The position numbers and the translations under genes are program-made. A DNA stretch of 49,545 bases from assembly GCA_035296965.1 (NCBI GenBank), contig DATGZX010000400.1:1-49545 (forward strand). The letters run 5' to 3'. This DNA is from DATGZX01 sp035296965. Lineage in GTDB: Bacteria > Planctomycetota > Planctomycetia > Gemmatales > Gemmataceae. Below the pieces are notes generated by a model. That model was given only the letters and a program-made list of their open reading frames with translations, was not told where the DNA came from and did not search any database. Below, piece after piece: positions 1 to 8,774 of this stretch (positions within the stretch are counted from its first letter, which is position 1; every line of letters begins with the position of its first letter).

Positions 1-1241
1 CTATCGGAGGCTCCTTCTCCAACATCGAGACCGCGCTCGGCCAGACTTCCACGGCTTCGGACACTTTGATAGGCGCCAACACGACCAACGCCTGGGCCAT
101 CAGCGGCGCCAACAGTGGCACGGTCAACTCCTTCAACTTCTTGGGCTTCGGGAATCTGACCGGCGGCGCGGGTGCGGATACGTTCACGGTGGGCAGCAAT
201 GGCTCGTTGACGGGCAGACTGGATGGCGGCAGCGGCAGGAACATGATCGTCGGGCCCAACCTGGCCGACACCTTCAATATCACCGCCAACAATGCAGGCA
301 ATCTGAACACTTCCGTCATCCCCAGCTTCATCAGGATCCAGAACCTCACCGGCGGCGGTCAGCCGACTAGCTTTGTCTTCGGTGCCGGCATGAGCGTGAC
401 CGGCAATATCAATGGCGGCACGGGAGGAGGGACTCTGAACTATCAGAACTACAGCACCAACGTCAGTGTCAATCTCCAGACGAGTAGGGCCACCGGCGTC
501 GGCGGCGCGGCGATCAATCTGGTCGGCGTCACGGGCGGGAGTGGGAACAATACGCTGAGGGGTGCCAACACGGCCAGCACGTGGAACATCACCGCCAACA
601 ACGCCGGCAACATTAACGGCGCGTTCACCTTCACGGGATTCGCCAACCTCAAGGGCGGCACAGGAACCAACGACTTCGTGTTCAGCGACCAGCAGGGTGT
701 TACCGGCACCATCGACGGGGGCGGCGGCAGCAATCGGCTCGACTACTCAGCTTATTCCACGGGCCTCTACGTCAACCTGCGCACCGGTGTCGCCACCGGC
801 ACGGGCGGGATCGAGAACTTCAAGCAAGTCTTCGGCGGCAACGGCAACGACATACTGGTGGGCATGGGCTCGGGGATCCTGCTCGAAGAAGGGACCGGGA
901 ATGACTTGATTATTGGCGGCTCGGGGCAGGCAACCATCCAGAGCGGCTCGGGCCAAGACATCGTCATCGCCGGCAGCACGACCTACGACAACAACCAGGC
1001 CGCTTTGCAGGCGATTGAAGACTACTGGTCGACTAACGGTGGCACATTTGCGCAGCGGGTTGCTGGGTTGTCCTCGGGCATCACAGGCGGCTACCAGCTC
1101 AACTCTTCCACCGTAAAACACCACGGCGGCAGTGGCGACACGATTGCCCTGGGTTCCGCGAACGACTGGCTCTTCTGGAGAATGGTGGGCAGCGGCAAAG
1201 ACACGTTGACTGGAACCCCAGGGCAATCGACGCTCATCTAA
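1..1241 (+). CDS. C-terminal part of a giant Gly/Asn-rich surface repeat protein (5' partial)
   Basis: The frame is open from the left edge (codons start at base 3) to the TAA at 1239-1241, so this is the tail of a longer gene. At least three imperfect units can be seen, each opening with a GANT/ANTA..W.I..NNAG.. strand and moving through F.GF.NL.GG to a GGSG/GGTG/GGGGSN turn and YS....VNL.T; the motif NITANNAG occurs twice. Gly, Asn, Thr and Ser dominate and there is no Cys, as expected of a beta-solenoid-like extracellular protein with haemolysin-like GGxGxD turns (GGNGND near 838-855). The last 80 residues (DWLFWRMVGSGKDTLTG) resemble the usual ending of giant planctomycete surface proteins. 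The signal or tag lies outside the window. An adhesive or surface-layer role is inferred; no enzyme motif is visible. Confidence 0.8.
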   Translation, partial: IGGSFSNIETALGQTSTASDTLIGANTTNAWAISGANSGTVNSFNFLGFGNLTGGAGADTFTVGSNGSLTGRLDGGSGRNMIVGPNLADTFNITANNAGNLNTSVIPSFIRIQNLTGGGQPTSFVFGAGMSVTGNINGGTGGGTLNYQNYSTNVSVNLQTSRATGVGGAAINLVGVTGGSGNNTLRGANTASTWNITANNAGNINGAFTFTGFANLKGGTGTNDFVFSDQQGVTGTIDGGGGSNRLDYSAYSTGLYVNLRTGVATGTGGIENFKQVFGGNGNDILVGMGSGILLEEGTGNDLIIGGSGQATIQSGSGQDIVIAGSTTYDNNQAALQAIEDYWSTNGGTFAQRVAGLSSGITGGYQLNSSTVKHHGGSGDTIALGSANDWLFWRMVGSGKDTLTGTPGQSTLI

Positions 1242-1499
1242 TCGTGCATGGGACCGAAAGACGAAGCAAATCGCTCGGAACAGCCGAGCAAGTCTTCTTC
1301 GCCCAAGTTCCGCAACTCGAAGGAGTTTCTTGGCGATTGTTCGCCTCTTTGGTGACGCAAGTCCTTGATTGACAACGCGCGTTTCTGAACAAGGCCGCTG
1401 TAGTGCCAACTTAGCTTTTCGCAGGTGCACGTCATGGCCCAGCAAGGTTGGCCCGATTGACGAATTCAGCCACGGTCTTAACCGGCAGTCCGCTGCCAG

Positions 1500-1715
1500 A
1501 TGCCGGTAGCCTCCGGCTCGATGCTCAGTCGGGCGACGATTTCTTCCAATGCTCGATCGTTTCGCTCCATCAGGGCACGAATAGGACGCAAATAGGACGC
1601 AAATAGGACGCATCCGCACGCTCATGACTGCCAGCAGGGTTTTGTCGACTCGGTCATCGCATACCATCTTGATCCCCATAATGCGATGAGCTTTGACTTC
1701 GTCAAGATCCGACCA
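1500..1715 (-). pseudogene. Small remnant reading frame broken by an 11-bp tandem triplication
   Basis: On the minus strand one frame reads MGIKMVCDDRVDKTLLAV..SVRMRPI up to about 1610 and then shifts. If two of the three copies of the 11-bp repeat at 1580-1612 are removed (22 bp), the reading continues in frame as RALMERNDRALEEIVARL..PEATGIWQRTAG and stops near 1482. The ancestral product therefore looks like the end of a short protein whose frame was lost by repeat expansion. I do not recognise the family. Upstream of 1715 the frame is unclear and may hold more shifts. Transposon debris is possible. Confidence 0.3.
1580..1612. repeat. Perfect 11-bp tandem repeat, three copies
   Basis: The unit AATAGGACGCA occurs three times head to tail without mismatch. 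Because 11 is not a multiple of 3, each copy gained or lost changes the reading frame of the minus-strand frame that runs through it. Confidence 0.9.
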
Positions 1716-2348
1716 TGGCCCGTCGGCGCCGGTGAGAATCAGGCGTCGTCGCTCCCAGGACGGGCCGGTTGCGTTCGCGCAATAAAGTTGCCCTGGATTG
1801 CTCGAGCGCGCGGAGGCAGGAGCCGCGCCCAAATACCATGCCGAGGTCGGAACTGCAATGCTCCAGGTTGTCGTGTCCGGTTTCGCCCTTGGCTGGCCGA
1901 AACCCCGGATCACCAGCAGGACCGGCAGATGATTTTGCCGGCGATCTCGATAACTCGATTCTAGATCAAGCCAGGCACAATAGGAACCGCGGTCAACGAA
2001 GTTTGTCCCACCAAAATCGACCCGCTGACAGGATAAATGCCGACGACAGGACGGGTTTCCCTCGATTCATACGCGGGCGTATTTTGCGACAAAGAATCAT
2101 GCAAGGAAAGGATGCCATACAGGACAAGCGGGGGTGTGCAGTACCACCGTCCGGTGGAACGAAGTGGCCACGCTCTTTCCTTCCAGGGGAAGTCTTGTCA
2201 TGCTTTTGCATCCGAGAAACCTTCACGAGCCGGAAAACACGCGGAGTTAGAACCGCGCGATCGGCTCATAGGTTGGGATACAATCGATGGTATTGGCCAT
2301 TAGCATGGTTCGCTGAGGGTTGACTCTGGTGTGCAGGGAGAGATACCT

Positions 2349-3770
2349 ATGTTGCAACGCAGGATCGTTCGCCCGGCGTTTCTCTTGGTCATCTGCTTTT
2401 GCCTCACGGAAGCGCTGCGGGCCGGCGAAACCGCTCTTGATCGCTACGTCGCCAAGCCCGACCCGACGTATTCGTGGAAAGTGGTTCATGAAACTGCAGG
2501 CAACCCGCGCACACAATACACGATTGACCTCAAATCGCAAACCTGGCGGACCAACCACGACGTCGATCGCACGGTTTGGCAACACTGGTTGACCGTGATC
2601 AAGCCCGACAAGCCGGTGTCGAATGCCGCCTTTCTCTTCCTCGCCAACGGCACCAACAAAGACAAGCCTCCGACGTCGGTCGATCCGCTCGTGCGCAGGA
2701 TTGCCGAGGCGACCAACAGCGTCGTCGCCGAGCTGAAGATGGTCCCCAATCAGCCCCTGATCTTTCACAACGACGGTGTGAGCCGAAAGGAAGACGACCT
2801 CATCGGCTATACCTGGGATCAGTATCTGAAGACGGGCGATGAGACTTGGCCGGCCAGGCTGCCCATGACCAAGAGCGCCGTCCGCGCCATGGACTGCATT
2901 CAGGCGTTTCTCGCAAGCGCGCGGGGCGGCAGAGTCAAAATCGATAGGTTCGTCGTGGCCGGTGACTCGAAACGCGGCTGGACGACCTGGTGCACGGCCG
3001 CCGTGGACAAGCGCGTGGCGGCGGCCGTTCCCACCGTGATTGACGTGGTCAACGTCCCGGCTTCGATGCAGCATCATGTTGCTGCCTACGGCTTCTACGC
3101 CCGGTCGCTCGACGACTACATGAAGCACAACATCCTGCAGCGCTCCCATGCTCCCAAGCTGAAGGACCTGTATGCCATCGAAGATCCTTATTCGTACCTG
3201 GATCGAGTGACGATGCCGAAGTTCATCATCAACGCTTCCGGTGACGAGCTCTTCTGCCCCGATTCGTCGCAGTTCTATTACAACGATCTGAAGGGGGAGA
3301 AGTATCTTCGCTACGTGCCCAATGCCGACCATAGCCTGGAGAACACGGACGCCATCGAGAGCACCCTCGCCTTCTATTGGACGGTTCTCACGGGAAAGTC
3401 ACGGCCCAGATACTCCTGGACCTTCGAAGCGGATGGCTCGATCCGCGTGCAGACGCCGGACAAGCCCAAGCAAGTCGTCCTGTGGCAAGCGCACAATCCC
3501 AGCGCGCGGGACTTCCGCGTCGAATCGATCGGCACGGCCTACAAGAGTTCTGTATTACACGACCAAGGAAACAGCGTCTACATCGGTAAAGTCGATCAGC
3601 CGGCCAAGGGCTGGACAGCCTTTTTCGTCGAGCTGACGTTTGACATCGGAGCGCCGACACCGCTGAAACTGACATCGGCCGTGCGCGTTCTGCCCGACCG
3701 TCTGCCCTTCGCCGATATCGACCCGGCCAAGGCCCCGTATGAAGGGCTGAAGCCTCGTGCGGGCAAGTAA
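2349..3770 (+). CDS. Exported PhoPQ-activated pathogenicity-related (PqaA-like) alpha/beta hydrolase
   Basis: This is a 473-residue protein of the PhoPQ_related family (Pfam PF10142). I chose the ATG at 2349, with GGGAGA upstream, over the in-frame GTG at 2331; it gives a signal peptide with basic residues, a core FLLVICFCL and a likely cut after ALRAG. The mature part follows the family order: DRYVAKPDPTYSWK at the front, then HWL.VIKP with an FLANGT strand, then the nucleophile elbow VVAGDSKRGW (Ser about 207), NASGDELFCPDSS (acid Asp) and PNADHSLE (His about 326). These give a complete Ser-Asp-His triad. The C-terminal 120 residues form a beta-rich tail. The substrate is unknown in the family; a periplasmic or secreted hydrolase is inferred. 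It stands alone, with about 320 bp to the next gene. Confidence 0.88.
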   Translation: MLQRRIVRPAFLLVICFCLTEALRAGETALDRYVAKPDPTYSWKVVHETAGNPRTQYTIDLKSQTWRTNHDVDRTVWQHWLTVIKPDKPVSNAAFLFLANGTNKDKPPTSVDPLVRRIAEATNSVVAELKMVPNQPLIFHNDGVSRKEDDLIGYTWDQYLKTGDETWPARLPMTKSAVRAMDCIQAFLASARGGRVKIDRFVVAGDSKRGWTTWCTAAVDKRVAAAVPTVIDVVNVPASMQHHVAAYGFYARSLDDYMKHNILQRSHAPKLKDLYAIEDPYSYLDRVTMPKFIINASGDELFCPDSSQFYYNDLKGEKYLRYVPNADHSLENTDAIESTLAFYWTVLTGKSRPRYSWTFEADGSIRVQTPDKPKQVVLWQAHNPSARDFRVESIGTAYKSSVLHDQGNSVYIGKVDQPAKGWTAFFVELTFDIGAPTPLKLTSAVRVLPDRLPFADIDPAKAPYEGLKPRAGK

Positions 3771-4095
3771 CCGCATCTTGGCTACTTTCTGTCAAAACGA
3801 CCGAAGCAGCACAATGCCGTGCTCGTCGATGCGCCGGCTGTTCAGTGGCATGGGGTGGCTGCGCTGGGGGAGTGGTTTATTGCAGGGGACTGAGGGCAGC
3901 GAACCCGGGTGCACCCGCGCTTTCCATTCAGATCACCGCTGGGATGTCAGCGCTGGCAGTCCGAGCTAAGTTGTGAGTACCGCTCCGAAGGCAGTATTTG
4001 CAAGAAATTGCCGATAAGTAACGTCAGTATCGATAAACTTGTAGAAGTGGCCCAATCATTGCACTAGCAGCGGAATGTGCTAAAAGAGGTTCGAG
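3771..4095. other. Intergenic region upstream of the AAA/PIN unit
   Basis: There is no gene here. The last 80 bases are more AT-rich than the surroundings and end in AAGAGG six bases before the ATG of the ATPase, so the promoter and ribosome site of the two-gene unit probably lie here. I see no clear terminator for the hydrolase gene. Confidence 0.45.
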
Positions 4096-5436
4096 ATGGC
4101 CAAGGCCACCATAACTCTTGCCATAACAGGCGTACTCCCGGCTATCACCGAGATAAGGACAGAGGGGTTTAAGTCCATCGTGGAAGTACAGCCCATCGAA
4201 ATTCGTCCCCTCACGATCCTGGCGGGTGCGAACAGCTCGGGCAAGTCTAGTATGATGCAGCCGCTGCTGCTACTGAAACAGACGCTGGAGGCCACGTACG
4301 ACCCCGGTCCAATCCTGCTGAACGGCCCAAATGTCAAATTCACTTCTGCGGATCAATTGTTATCCAAGACCAAGGGCGGCCAGTCCGCGGGTAGCTTCGA
4401 GGTCGGAATGCGCCTTGAGACCGGTGACGGTTTTCAACTCCGCTTCCGGAAAGAGCATAGGATGGGCTTTATTGTCGATCAAATGAAGCTCGCATCTCCG
4501 AAAGGAGAGTCGACTCTCTGGCCAGGAATGACGGAGGCAGACATCCTCAAGACGGGGATTACGCAGAGAATGGAATTCACGCGTACCGTGCCGCAAGGGT
4601 TTCTGCCGCCCCATTGGCAAGTTATGCCCGATCGTTGTTTTCTAAATCCAGTCTTGGCTGCGAAAGGACCTGGCAATGCCATCTCCTTTTCCGGCAGCCG
4701 CCGATGGGCCGCATGGGAAACGATCGTTCCTCAGATCATCCATTTGCCGGGTCTGAGGGGCAACCCCGAGCGAACTTATCCTGTAACGGCCGTTGGGACC
4801 AATTACTCTGGCACGTTTGAGAATTACACGGCGAGCATCGTTTCCCAATGGATGGCTAATGAGGAAGAGACCCTTGCAGAGGTGAACGCCGATTTGAAGC
4901 TGCTGAAATTGACGGGTGGAGTGACGGCAGCTCCGGTTAATGACGTGCAAATTGAACTGCATGTGGGGCGCTTGCCTGACGTCGCCCCAGACCGACCGGG
5001 AGACCGCGTGAACATCGCTGACGTTGGAGTTGGTGTTTCACAAGTGCTACCGGTTCTTGTGGCTCTTCATGCCGTTAAATCACCCAGGCTAGTTTATGTT
5101 GAGCAGCCGGAAACACATCTGCACCCCCGCGCTCAGTTTGCTCTGGCGCAAATCCTTGCCGCGGCCGCAAAGCGTGGCGTCCGCATAGTCGCGGAAACAC
5201 ACAGCTCGTTGCTTCTTCTCGGGGTGCAATCGTTGGTGGCGGAGGGAAAACTCGAGCCCAATCTGGTCAAGCTTCACTGGTTCCAGCGTGACGAGAGCGG
5301 CCAAACAATCATTCACAGCAGCCACCTGGACGAAGCCGGCCGCTTCGGCGATTGGCCCGAGGACTTTGACGACGTGACCCTCCAGGCCCAGAAGGGCTAC
5401 CTGGATGCCGCCGAGAGTAAACTTTTCGCCAAATGA
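4096..5436 (+). CDS. ABC-type AAA ATPase (AAA_15/AAA_21, DUF3696-like), defence-type
   Basis: The protein has 446 residues and a single ABC-like ATPase head of the OLD/RecF/SMC-related class. It opens with EIRTEGFKSI, then Walker A GANSSGKSS (residues 44-52), a long middle insert (about 100-300) containing the motif HLPGLRGNPERTYP, a signature helix DVGVGVSQVLPVL (309-321), Walker B LVYVEQPETHLHP (332-344) and the switch His in AETHSS (366-371). The tail FGDWPEDF resembles the DUF3696 ending of similar ATPases. No TOPRIM nuclease domain follows, unlike OLD proteins. Its stop overlaps the start of the PIN-like gene by 4 bases (ATGA), so the two are translationally coupled. By analogy with PARIS and Septu-like pairs it may be the sensor or regulator of a nuclease effector; this is inference. 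Confidence 0.85.
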   Translation: MAKATITLAITGVLPAITEIRTEGFKSIVEVQPIEIRPLTILAGANSSGKSSMMQPLLLLKQTLEATYDPGPILLNGPNVKFTSADQLLSKTKGGQSAGSFEVGMRLETGDGFQLRFRKEHRMGFIVDQMKLASPKGESTLWPGMTEADILKTGITQRMEFTRTVPQGFLPPHWQVMPDRCFLNPVLAAKGPGNAISFSGSRRWAAWETIVPQIIHLPGLRGNPERTYPVTAVGTNYSGTFENYTASIVSQWMANEEETLAEVNADLKLLKLTGGVTAAPVNDVQIELHVGRLPDVAPDRPGDRVNIADVGVGVSQVLPVLVALHAVKSPRLVYVEQPETHLHPRAQFALAQILAAAAKRGVRIVAETHSSLLLLGVQSLVAEGKLEPNLVKLHWFQRDESGQTIIHSSHLDEAGRFGDWPEDFDDVTLQAQKGYLDAAESKLFAK

Positions 5437-5966
5437 GCAAGAAAGTTATCGCCCACTGCTGCCTCGTTGTCGATGCATCGATTGCGCATGTTGCCGGTGG
5501 GTACGAGTCGCAGTACCCTACCGGCATTCGCTATCGGGACTTCCTCATCGCGATTCGCTCTATCTCTCACAGCATCGCTTGGAGCGAACCCATCAGACTT
5601 GAATGGGATAGGCATTCCTCTGCATTTGCTTTGCAATGGCGAGTTTCCATGCTGAATCTGAAGAAGTTGAGAGTCGTGCACACATCATCGATCATCTCCG
5701 AGAAGATCCAAGTGGAATGCAAGGATTCAGATGTCCTTGCGATTGTGCTGAAAGACTGCCATCTTCTTGAGGCAGCCCTGGCGACGGATTCTCGCATCGC
5801 TTCCCTCGATGAGAAGGCACGACACCACTGTGCGGAACTCGCTGTGGCCATCGAGGAAATGAGGGCGATTATTTGGGTGAACCCCGACGTCCCTGAGGAA
5901 GGCGCGATCGAATGGCTGGAGCAGGGAGCCCCAGCCGAGAAACGCCGGCGATTGAGGGGGGCTTGA
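5433..5966 (+). CDS. PIN-like ribonuclease domain protein, partner of the AAA ATPase
   Basis: The 177-residue protein starts at the ATG overlapping the ATPase stop. It has the PIN layout: a first strand with Asp (CLVVDASIAHV, Asp14), a middle acidic residue (RLEWDRH, Glu57), then DCHLLEAAL (Asp108) and the final strand ATDSRIASLDE (Asp119 and Asp126). All four acidic positions needed for metal-dependent RNA cleavage can be assigned. The C-terminal 45 residues (helical, then GAPAEKRRRLRGA) are extra and basic. There is no small antitoxin gene nearby, so this does not look like VapBC; the partner is the ATPase. A toxic or effector nuclease controlled by the ATPase is inferred. The PIN assignment comes from motifs only, and the overall similarity is weak. 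Confidence 0.65.
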   Translation: MSKKVIAHCCLVVDASIAHVAGGYESQYPTGIRYRDFLIAIRSISHSIAWSEPIRLEWDRHSSAFALQWRVSMLNLKKLRVVHTSSIISEKIQVECKDSDVLAIVLKDCHLLEAALATDSRIASLDEKARHHCAELAVAIEEMRAIIWVNPDVPEEGAIEWLEQGAPAEKRRRLRGA

Positions 5967-6216
5967 ACTGATCCGCCGGCCCCGACTTTTGCCAGGTAAG
6001 TCATCTTCAGCATGCTCTTCAGCTTCGTTCAACATGTCATCCCAACGCCGCGGACGCTTGCTTGCATCTCCAAATTAATACGATCAGCAGTTAATCATTC
6101 CCTAATATCTCCTTATCAAAGACAATGCGCATGGACTTCCAAGACCGAGGGGGGCTGGTTGGCCTACGATTGGCAAAGGCTGTTGTCCGATCCAAATTTA
6201 ACCCGAGGAGCAAGCG

Positions 6217-8130
6217 ATGGCCGGCTTTTACATGGATGAGCACTTCGGCGCCTGGCAGGTTGGCGATGATCCCGACAAGGGCGCGGTGCTGTTCAAGCTC
6301 TTCTTTCCGGATCGAACCAAGTCGCCCTCGCAGTACGTGGCCCAGCCCAATCGGCCCAGTTATGGTAATCCGCAAATCACCGGCATCCGCGTGGTCGGCG
6401 ACTTCATGCCGGCACTTGGGCTGAAAAGCTGGGATTGGCCCAACGGTCCTGCCTTGACGCAGACGCCACACCCGAAGGGCTCGGTGTGGACGTATCAAAC
6501 TCCGGCGGCAATTCCGAAAGGTTTTTATCAGTACAAGTATTACGTGACCTTCGCCAACGGCACGACGCGCAAGGTACCCGATCCGTGTGCGCGCTACGGA
6601 GGCAGTGCCAATCAAAACTCGGGGTTCGTCATCGGCGGCAGCGCGCCGGCGAACAATGTGGTGCCTCCCGTGGCCGGCGGCCGCAAGCATCTCCGCGACC
6701 TGGTGGTTTACGAACTCAACATCGATGATTTTACCGACCAATACCGGGGAATGAAGGCGCCCGTGCGCGCAGTTCGGGATCGTCTCGACTATCTGCAAAA
6801 GCAACTGGGCATCAACGCCATCGAGTTTCTGCCCTGGATTACCTGGTCAAACCCCGGTTATAGCTGGGGCTATAATCCGGTCCAGGATTTCGCGGTCGAA
6901 TACTACTATGTGGCCGATCTGGACGCGCCGGCCGAGAAATTGTCCTTGCTCAAGGGCCTGATCTCCGACTGCCACCGACGCGGCATCCACGTGATCCTCG
7001 ACGGCGTGTACAACCATGTCGGCGCGGCAAGCCTCGTGGGCGACGAGGCATTCGGCTTGCCCTACTATTGGCTCTATCAGGACCCGGACGATTCCCCTTA
7101 CATAGGCCAGTTCGCCGGTCAGTTCGCCGGCTTGCCCGATCGAGACTACCACAATGGCTGTGTGCAAGAATACGTGCGCGACGTCTGTTGCTATTGGATC
7201 GACAACTTCGGCATCGACGGCATCCGCCTGGATGCCGCCCTTTACTATTACTCCCCGGGCGACCAGCGCGGCTTGCCGCAACTGATCGCCGACATCCGAG
7301 GCCACGTAGCGGACCCCAATTTTTCGCTCACTATGGAGTTCCTCGATCTCAGCGCCGCCGGCGTTGCCAACCAGATCGGAGCGACCAGCTATTGGAACAA
7401 CGAACTCTATGGCCGAGCCTTCGATTACCTCTGGCAGGGGTCGATTGATGCGCGCCTTGCGGGGGCGCTCAACACGCATGTCGGCCTGGATGCGGACAAG
7501 GTGGCCACGACTTATTTGAGCAATCACGATCACTCGCAAGTCGCCTGGCAGGCAGGCGCGCGCGATAACCAGGGCGCCATGGAATGGTATCGAGTGCAAC
7601 CTTACGCCATCGCTCAGCTGACGTCTCCCGGCTGCCCTCTGCTGCCCAACGGTGAAGAGTTTGCTGAGGACTACTGGATCATGGAGGACGACCAGGGCAG
7701 CGGCCGGCGCGTGATCCCACGCCGGCTGCGCTGGAATTTCCAGGGCGACAAAATCGGCACGGCACTCGGCGGGCTTTTCAGCAAGCTGATTGCCATGCGC
7801 CTGGCCCACCCTGCCTTGCGCTCGGACAACTTTTATCCCGACAACTGGCAGTCCTGGCAGACGCAGCCCGACCCTCAAGGTTATGGCATAGACGTGGCTA
7901 AGGGCATCCTGATCTACCATCGCTGGGGCAACGGGCCGGGACAAGCACCGGAGTTCTTCATGATCGTCTTGAATTTTTCGCAGAATAATCAGACTGTCGA
8001 TGTGCCGTTCCCCAGGAACGGCGCTTGGCAGGAACTGCTCAACGGTCAAACGACGACGGTCACCGACTTCTGGGCGCGCGGGCAAGTAGTGGAGTCGAAC
8101 TGGGGGAATGTGTATTTTCTCAAGGGATGA
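6217..8130 (+). CDS. Alpha-amylase family (GH13) glycosidase or glucanotransferase with N-terminal CBM48-like domain
   Basis: The 637-residue protein has no signal peptide, so it should act in the cytoplasm on alpha-glucans. The start is supported by GAGGAG six to seven bases upstream. Residues 1-150 form a CBM48/E-set-like domain (VVGDFMPALGLKSWDW, KGFYQYKYYV). The (beta/alpha)8 barrel then shows all four GH13 regions: DGVYNHV (262-268), GIRLDAA with nucleophile Asp339, LTMEFLD with acid/base Glu374, and LSNHDH with Asp438. The WGYNP motif at about 217-221 is as in GlgB/TreZ/glycogen-debranching relatives. The last 100 residues form the C-terminal beta domain. Branching enzyme, trehalohydrolase or maltogenic activity cannot be separated by eye. 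It is monocistronic; no glycogen genes are beside it. Confidence 0.88.
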   Translation: MAGFYMDEHFGAWQVGDDPDKGAVLFKLFFPDRTKSPSQYVAQPNRPSYGNPQITGIRVVGDFMPALGLKSWDWPNGPALTQTPHPKGSVWTYQTPAAIPKGFYQYKYYVTFANGTTRKVPDPCARYGGSANQNSGFVIGGSAPANNVVPPVAGGRKHLRDLVVYELNIDDFTDQYRGMKAPVRAVRDRLDYLQKQLGINAIEFLPWITWSNPGYSWGYNPVQDFAVEYYYVADLDAPAEKLSLLKGLISDCHRRGIHVILDGVYNHVGAASLVGDEAFGLPYYWLYQDPDDSPYIGQFAGQFAGLPDRDYHNGCVQEYVRDVCCYWIDNFGIDGIRLDAALYYYSPGDQRGLPQLIADIRGHVADPNFSLTMEFLDLSAAGVANQIGATSYWNNELYGRAFDYLWQGSIDARLAGALNTHVGLDADKVATTYLSNHDHSQVAWQAGARDNQGAMEWYRVQPYAIAQLTSPGCPLLPNGEEFAEDYWIMEDDQGSGRRVIPRRLRWNFQGDKIGTALGGLFSKLIAMRLAHPALRSDNFYPDNWQSWQTQPDPQGYGIDVAKGILIYHRWGNGPGQAPEFFMIVLNFSQNNQTVDVPFPRNGAWQELLNGQTTTVTDFWARGQVVESNWGNVYFLKG

Positions 8131-8425
8131 GAGGAGAACGGCTCGATGGCGGTTTCACCGGGGCCAACATGGACCGGCCCGCCTTGACGCGCCTTCTGGA
8201 CGAGATCCAAGCCGGCAAGGCGCACCAGGAGGATCGCCGGAGCGATCATGGCCCACCAAGAAAACCACGCGCCGCTAAATCAGCGTGCACGAATCAGCAG
8301 CAGGTCCTTGAACTTGGGTGGCATGCTTTTGCGGCCCACGCCGGGACCGAACCCATCCATGCCTACCTGCCGGGGCCGCGAAAGCACGTCGTTCCCCAAC
8401 GCCAGGGAGCAGTTCGCCGACTGCT

Positions 8426-8486
8426 CCATGCTTTCGGGCCTTGGCACCTGGAAGTCACCAGCGGTAGGTTGGGCCCGAAAGCATGG
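8426..8486. repeat. 15-bp perfect inverted repeat with 31-bp spacer
   Basis: CCATGCTTTCGGGCC at 8426-8440 is the exact reverse complement of GGCCCGAAAGCATGG at 8472-8486. No T-run follows either arm, so it is not a typical intrinsic terminator. It may be a remnant of a mobile element end. Confidence 0.8.
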
Positions 8487-8618
8487 CACCCAACAAGAGT
8501 CTGCTGCAAGATTACGCACGGTCATTTAGTTGTTGTTGACTTGCTCCCCAGACACTTGATTGACCATCGTATCGGTCAGGGCAGCGAACAACCAATCCAG
8601 CATCCGGAAACCTGTTCG

Positions 8619-8774
8619 TCACCACGGTAAACGATCGCGAGCTATCAGCGCGGCCAACGCCCTGGGCTTCATCCCCGCCAGGAACTTGCCACGGAGCAGT
8701 TTACGCAGCACCCTCAGCGGTAATAAGTACTTCTGCTTGCCGGCGACCCAGCGTTGGCTGCACCCGGAGATGAC
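8619..8774 (-). pseudogene. C-terminal fragment of an IS91-type transposase
   Basis: On the minus strand 51 codons read VISGCSQRWVAGKQKYLLPLR, then VLRKLLRGKFLAGMKPRALAA and ARDRLPW before a TGA. The pattern of an aromatic/basic turn, F/YL(L/F)P(L/V)RVL..L.RGKFLAG is the segment after the catalytic HUH region in IS91/Y2 transposases. In-frame stops lie directly upstream (near 8790) and no HUH or zinc-finger part is found, so it is a dead remnant. It points to past rolling-circle transposition in this interval. Confidence 0.55.

Larger units (their letters stand above)
1242..2348. other. Gene-poor interval
   Basis: Apart from the broken minus-strand frame and its 11-bp repeat I see no gene with a credible ribosome site or protein-like composition. 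The open frames here on both strands are Arg/Pro-rich by-products of GC-rich DNA. The last 30 bases hold the ribosome site of the hydrolase gene. Confidence 0.5.

Noticed and set aside
747..1913. 388-codon open frame on the minus strand
   Set aside because: Its 3' half runs antisense to the surface protein gene and its middle is the frameshifted product of the 11-bp repeat; only the small piece around 1500-1715 looks protein-like.
2247..3332. 361-codon minus-strand frame
   Set aside because: It lies antisense to the PqaA-like gene, is His/Arg/Val-rich and has no motif; typical of GC-rich codon shadow.
6847..8085. 412-codon minus-strand frame
   Set aside because: It is antisense to the GH13 gene, whose four catalytic regions are intact.
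8280..8525. Minus-strand frame ending PPKFKDLLLIRAR
   Set aside because: There is no ribosome site, no recognised family, and it overlaps the inverted repeat; kept only as possible debris.
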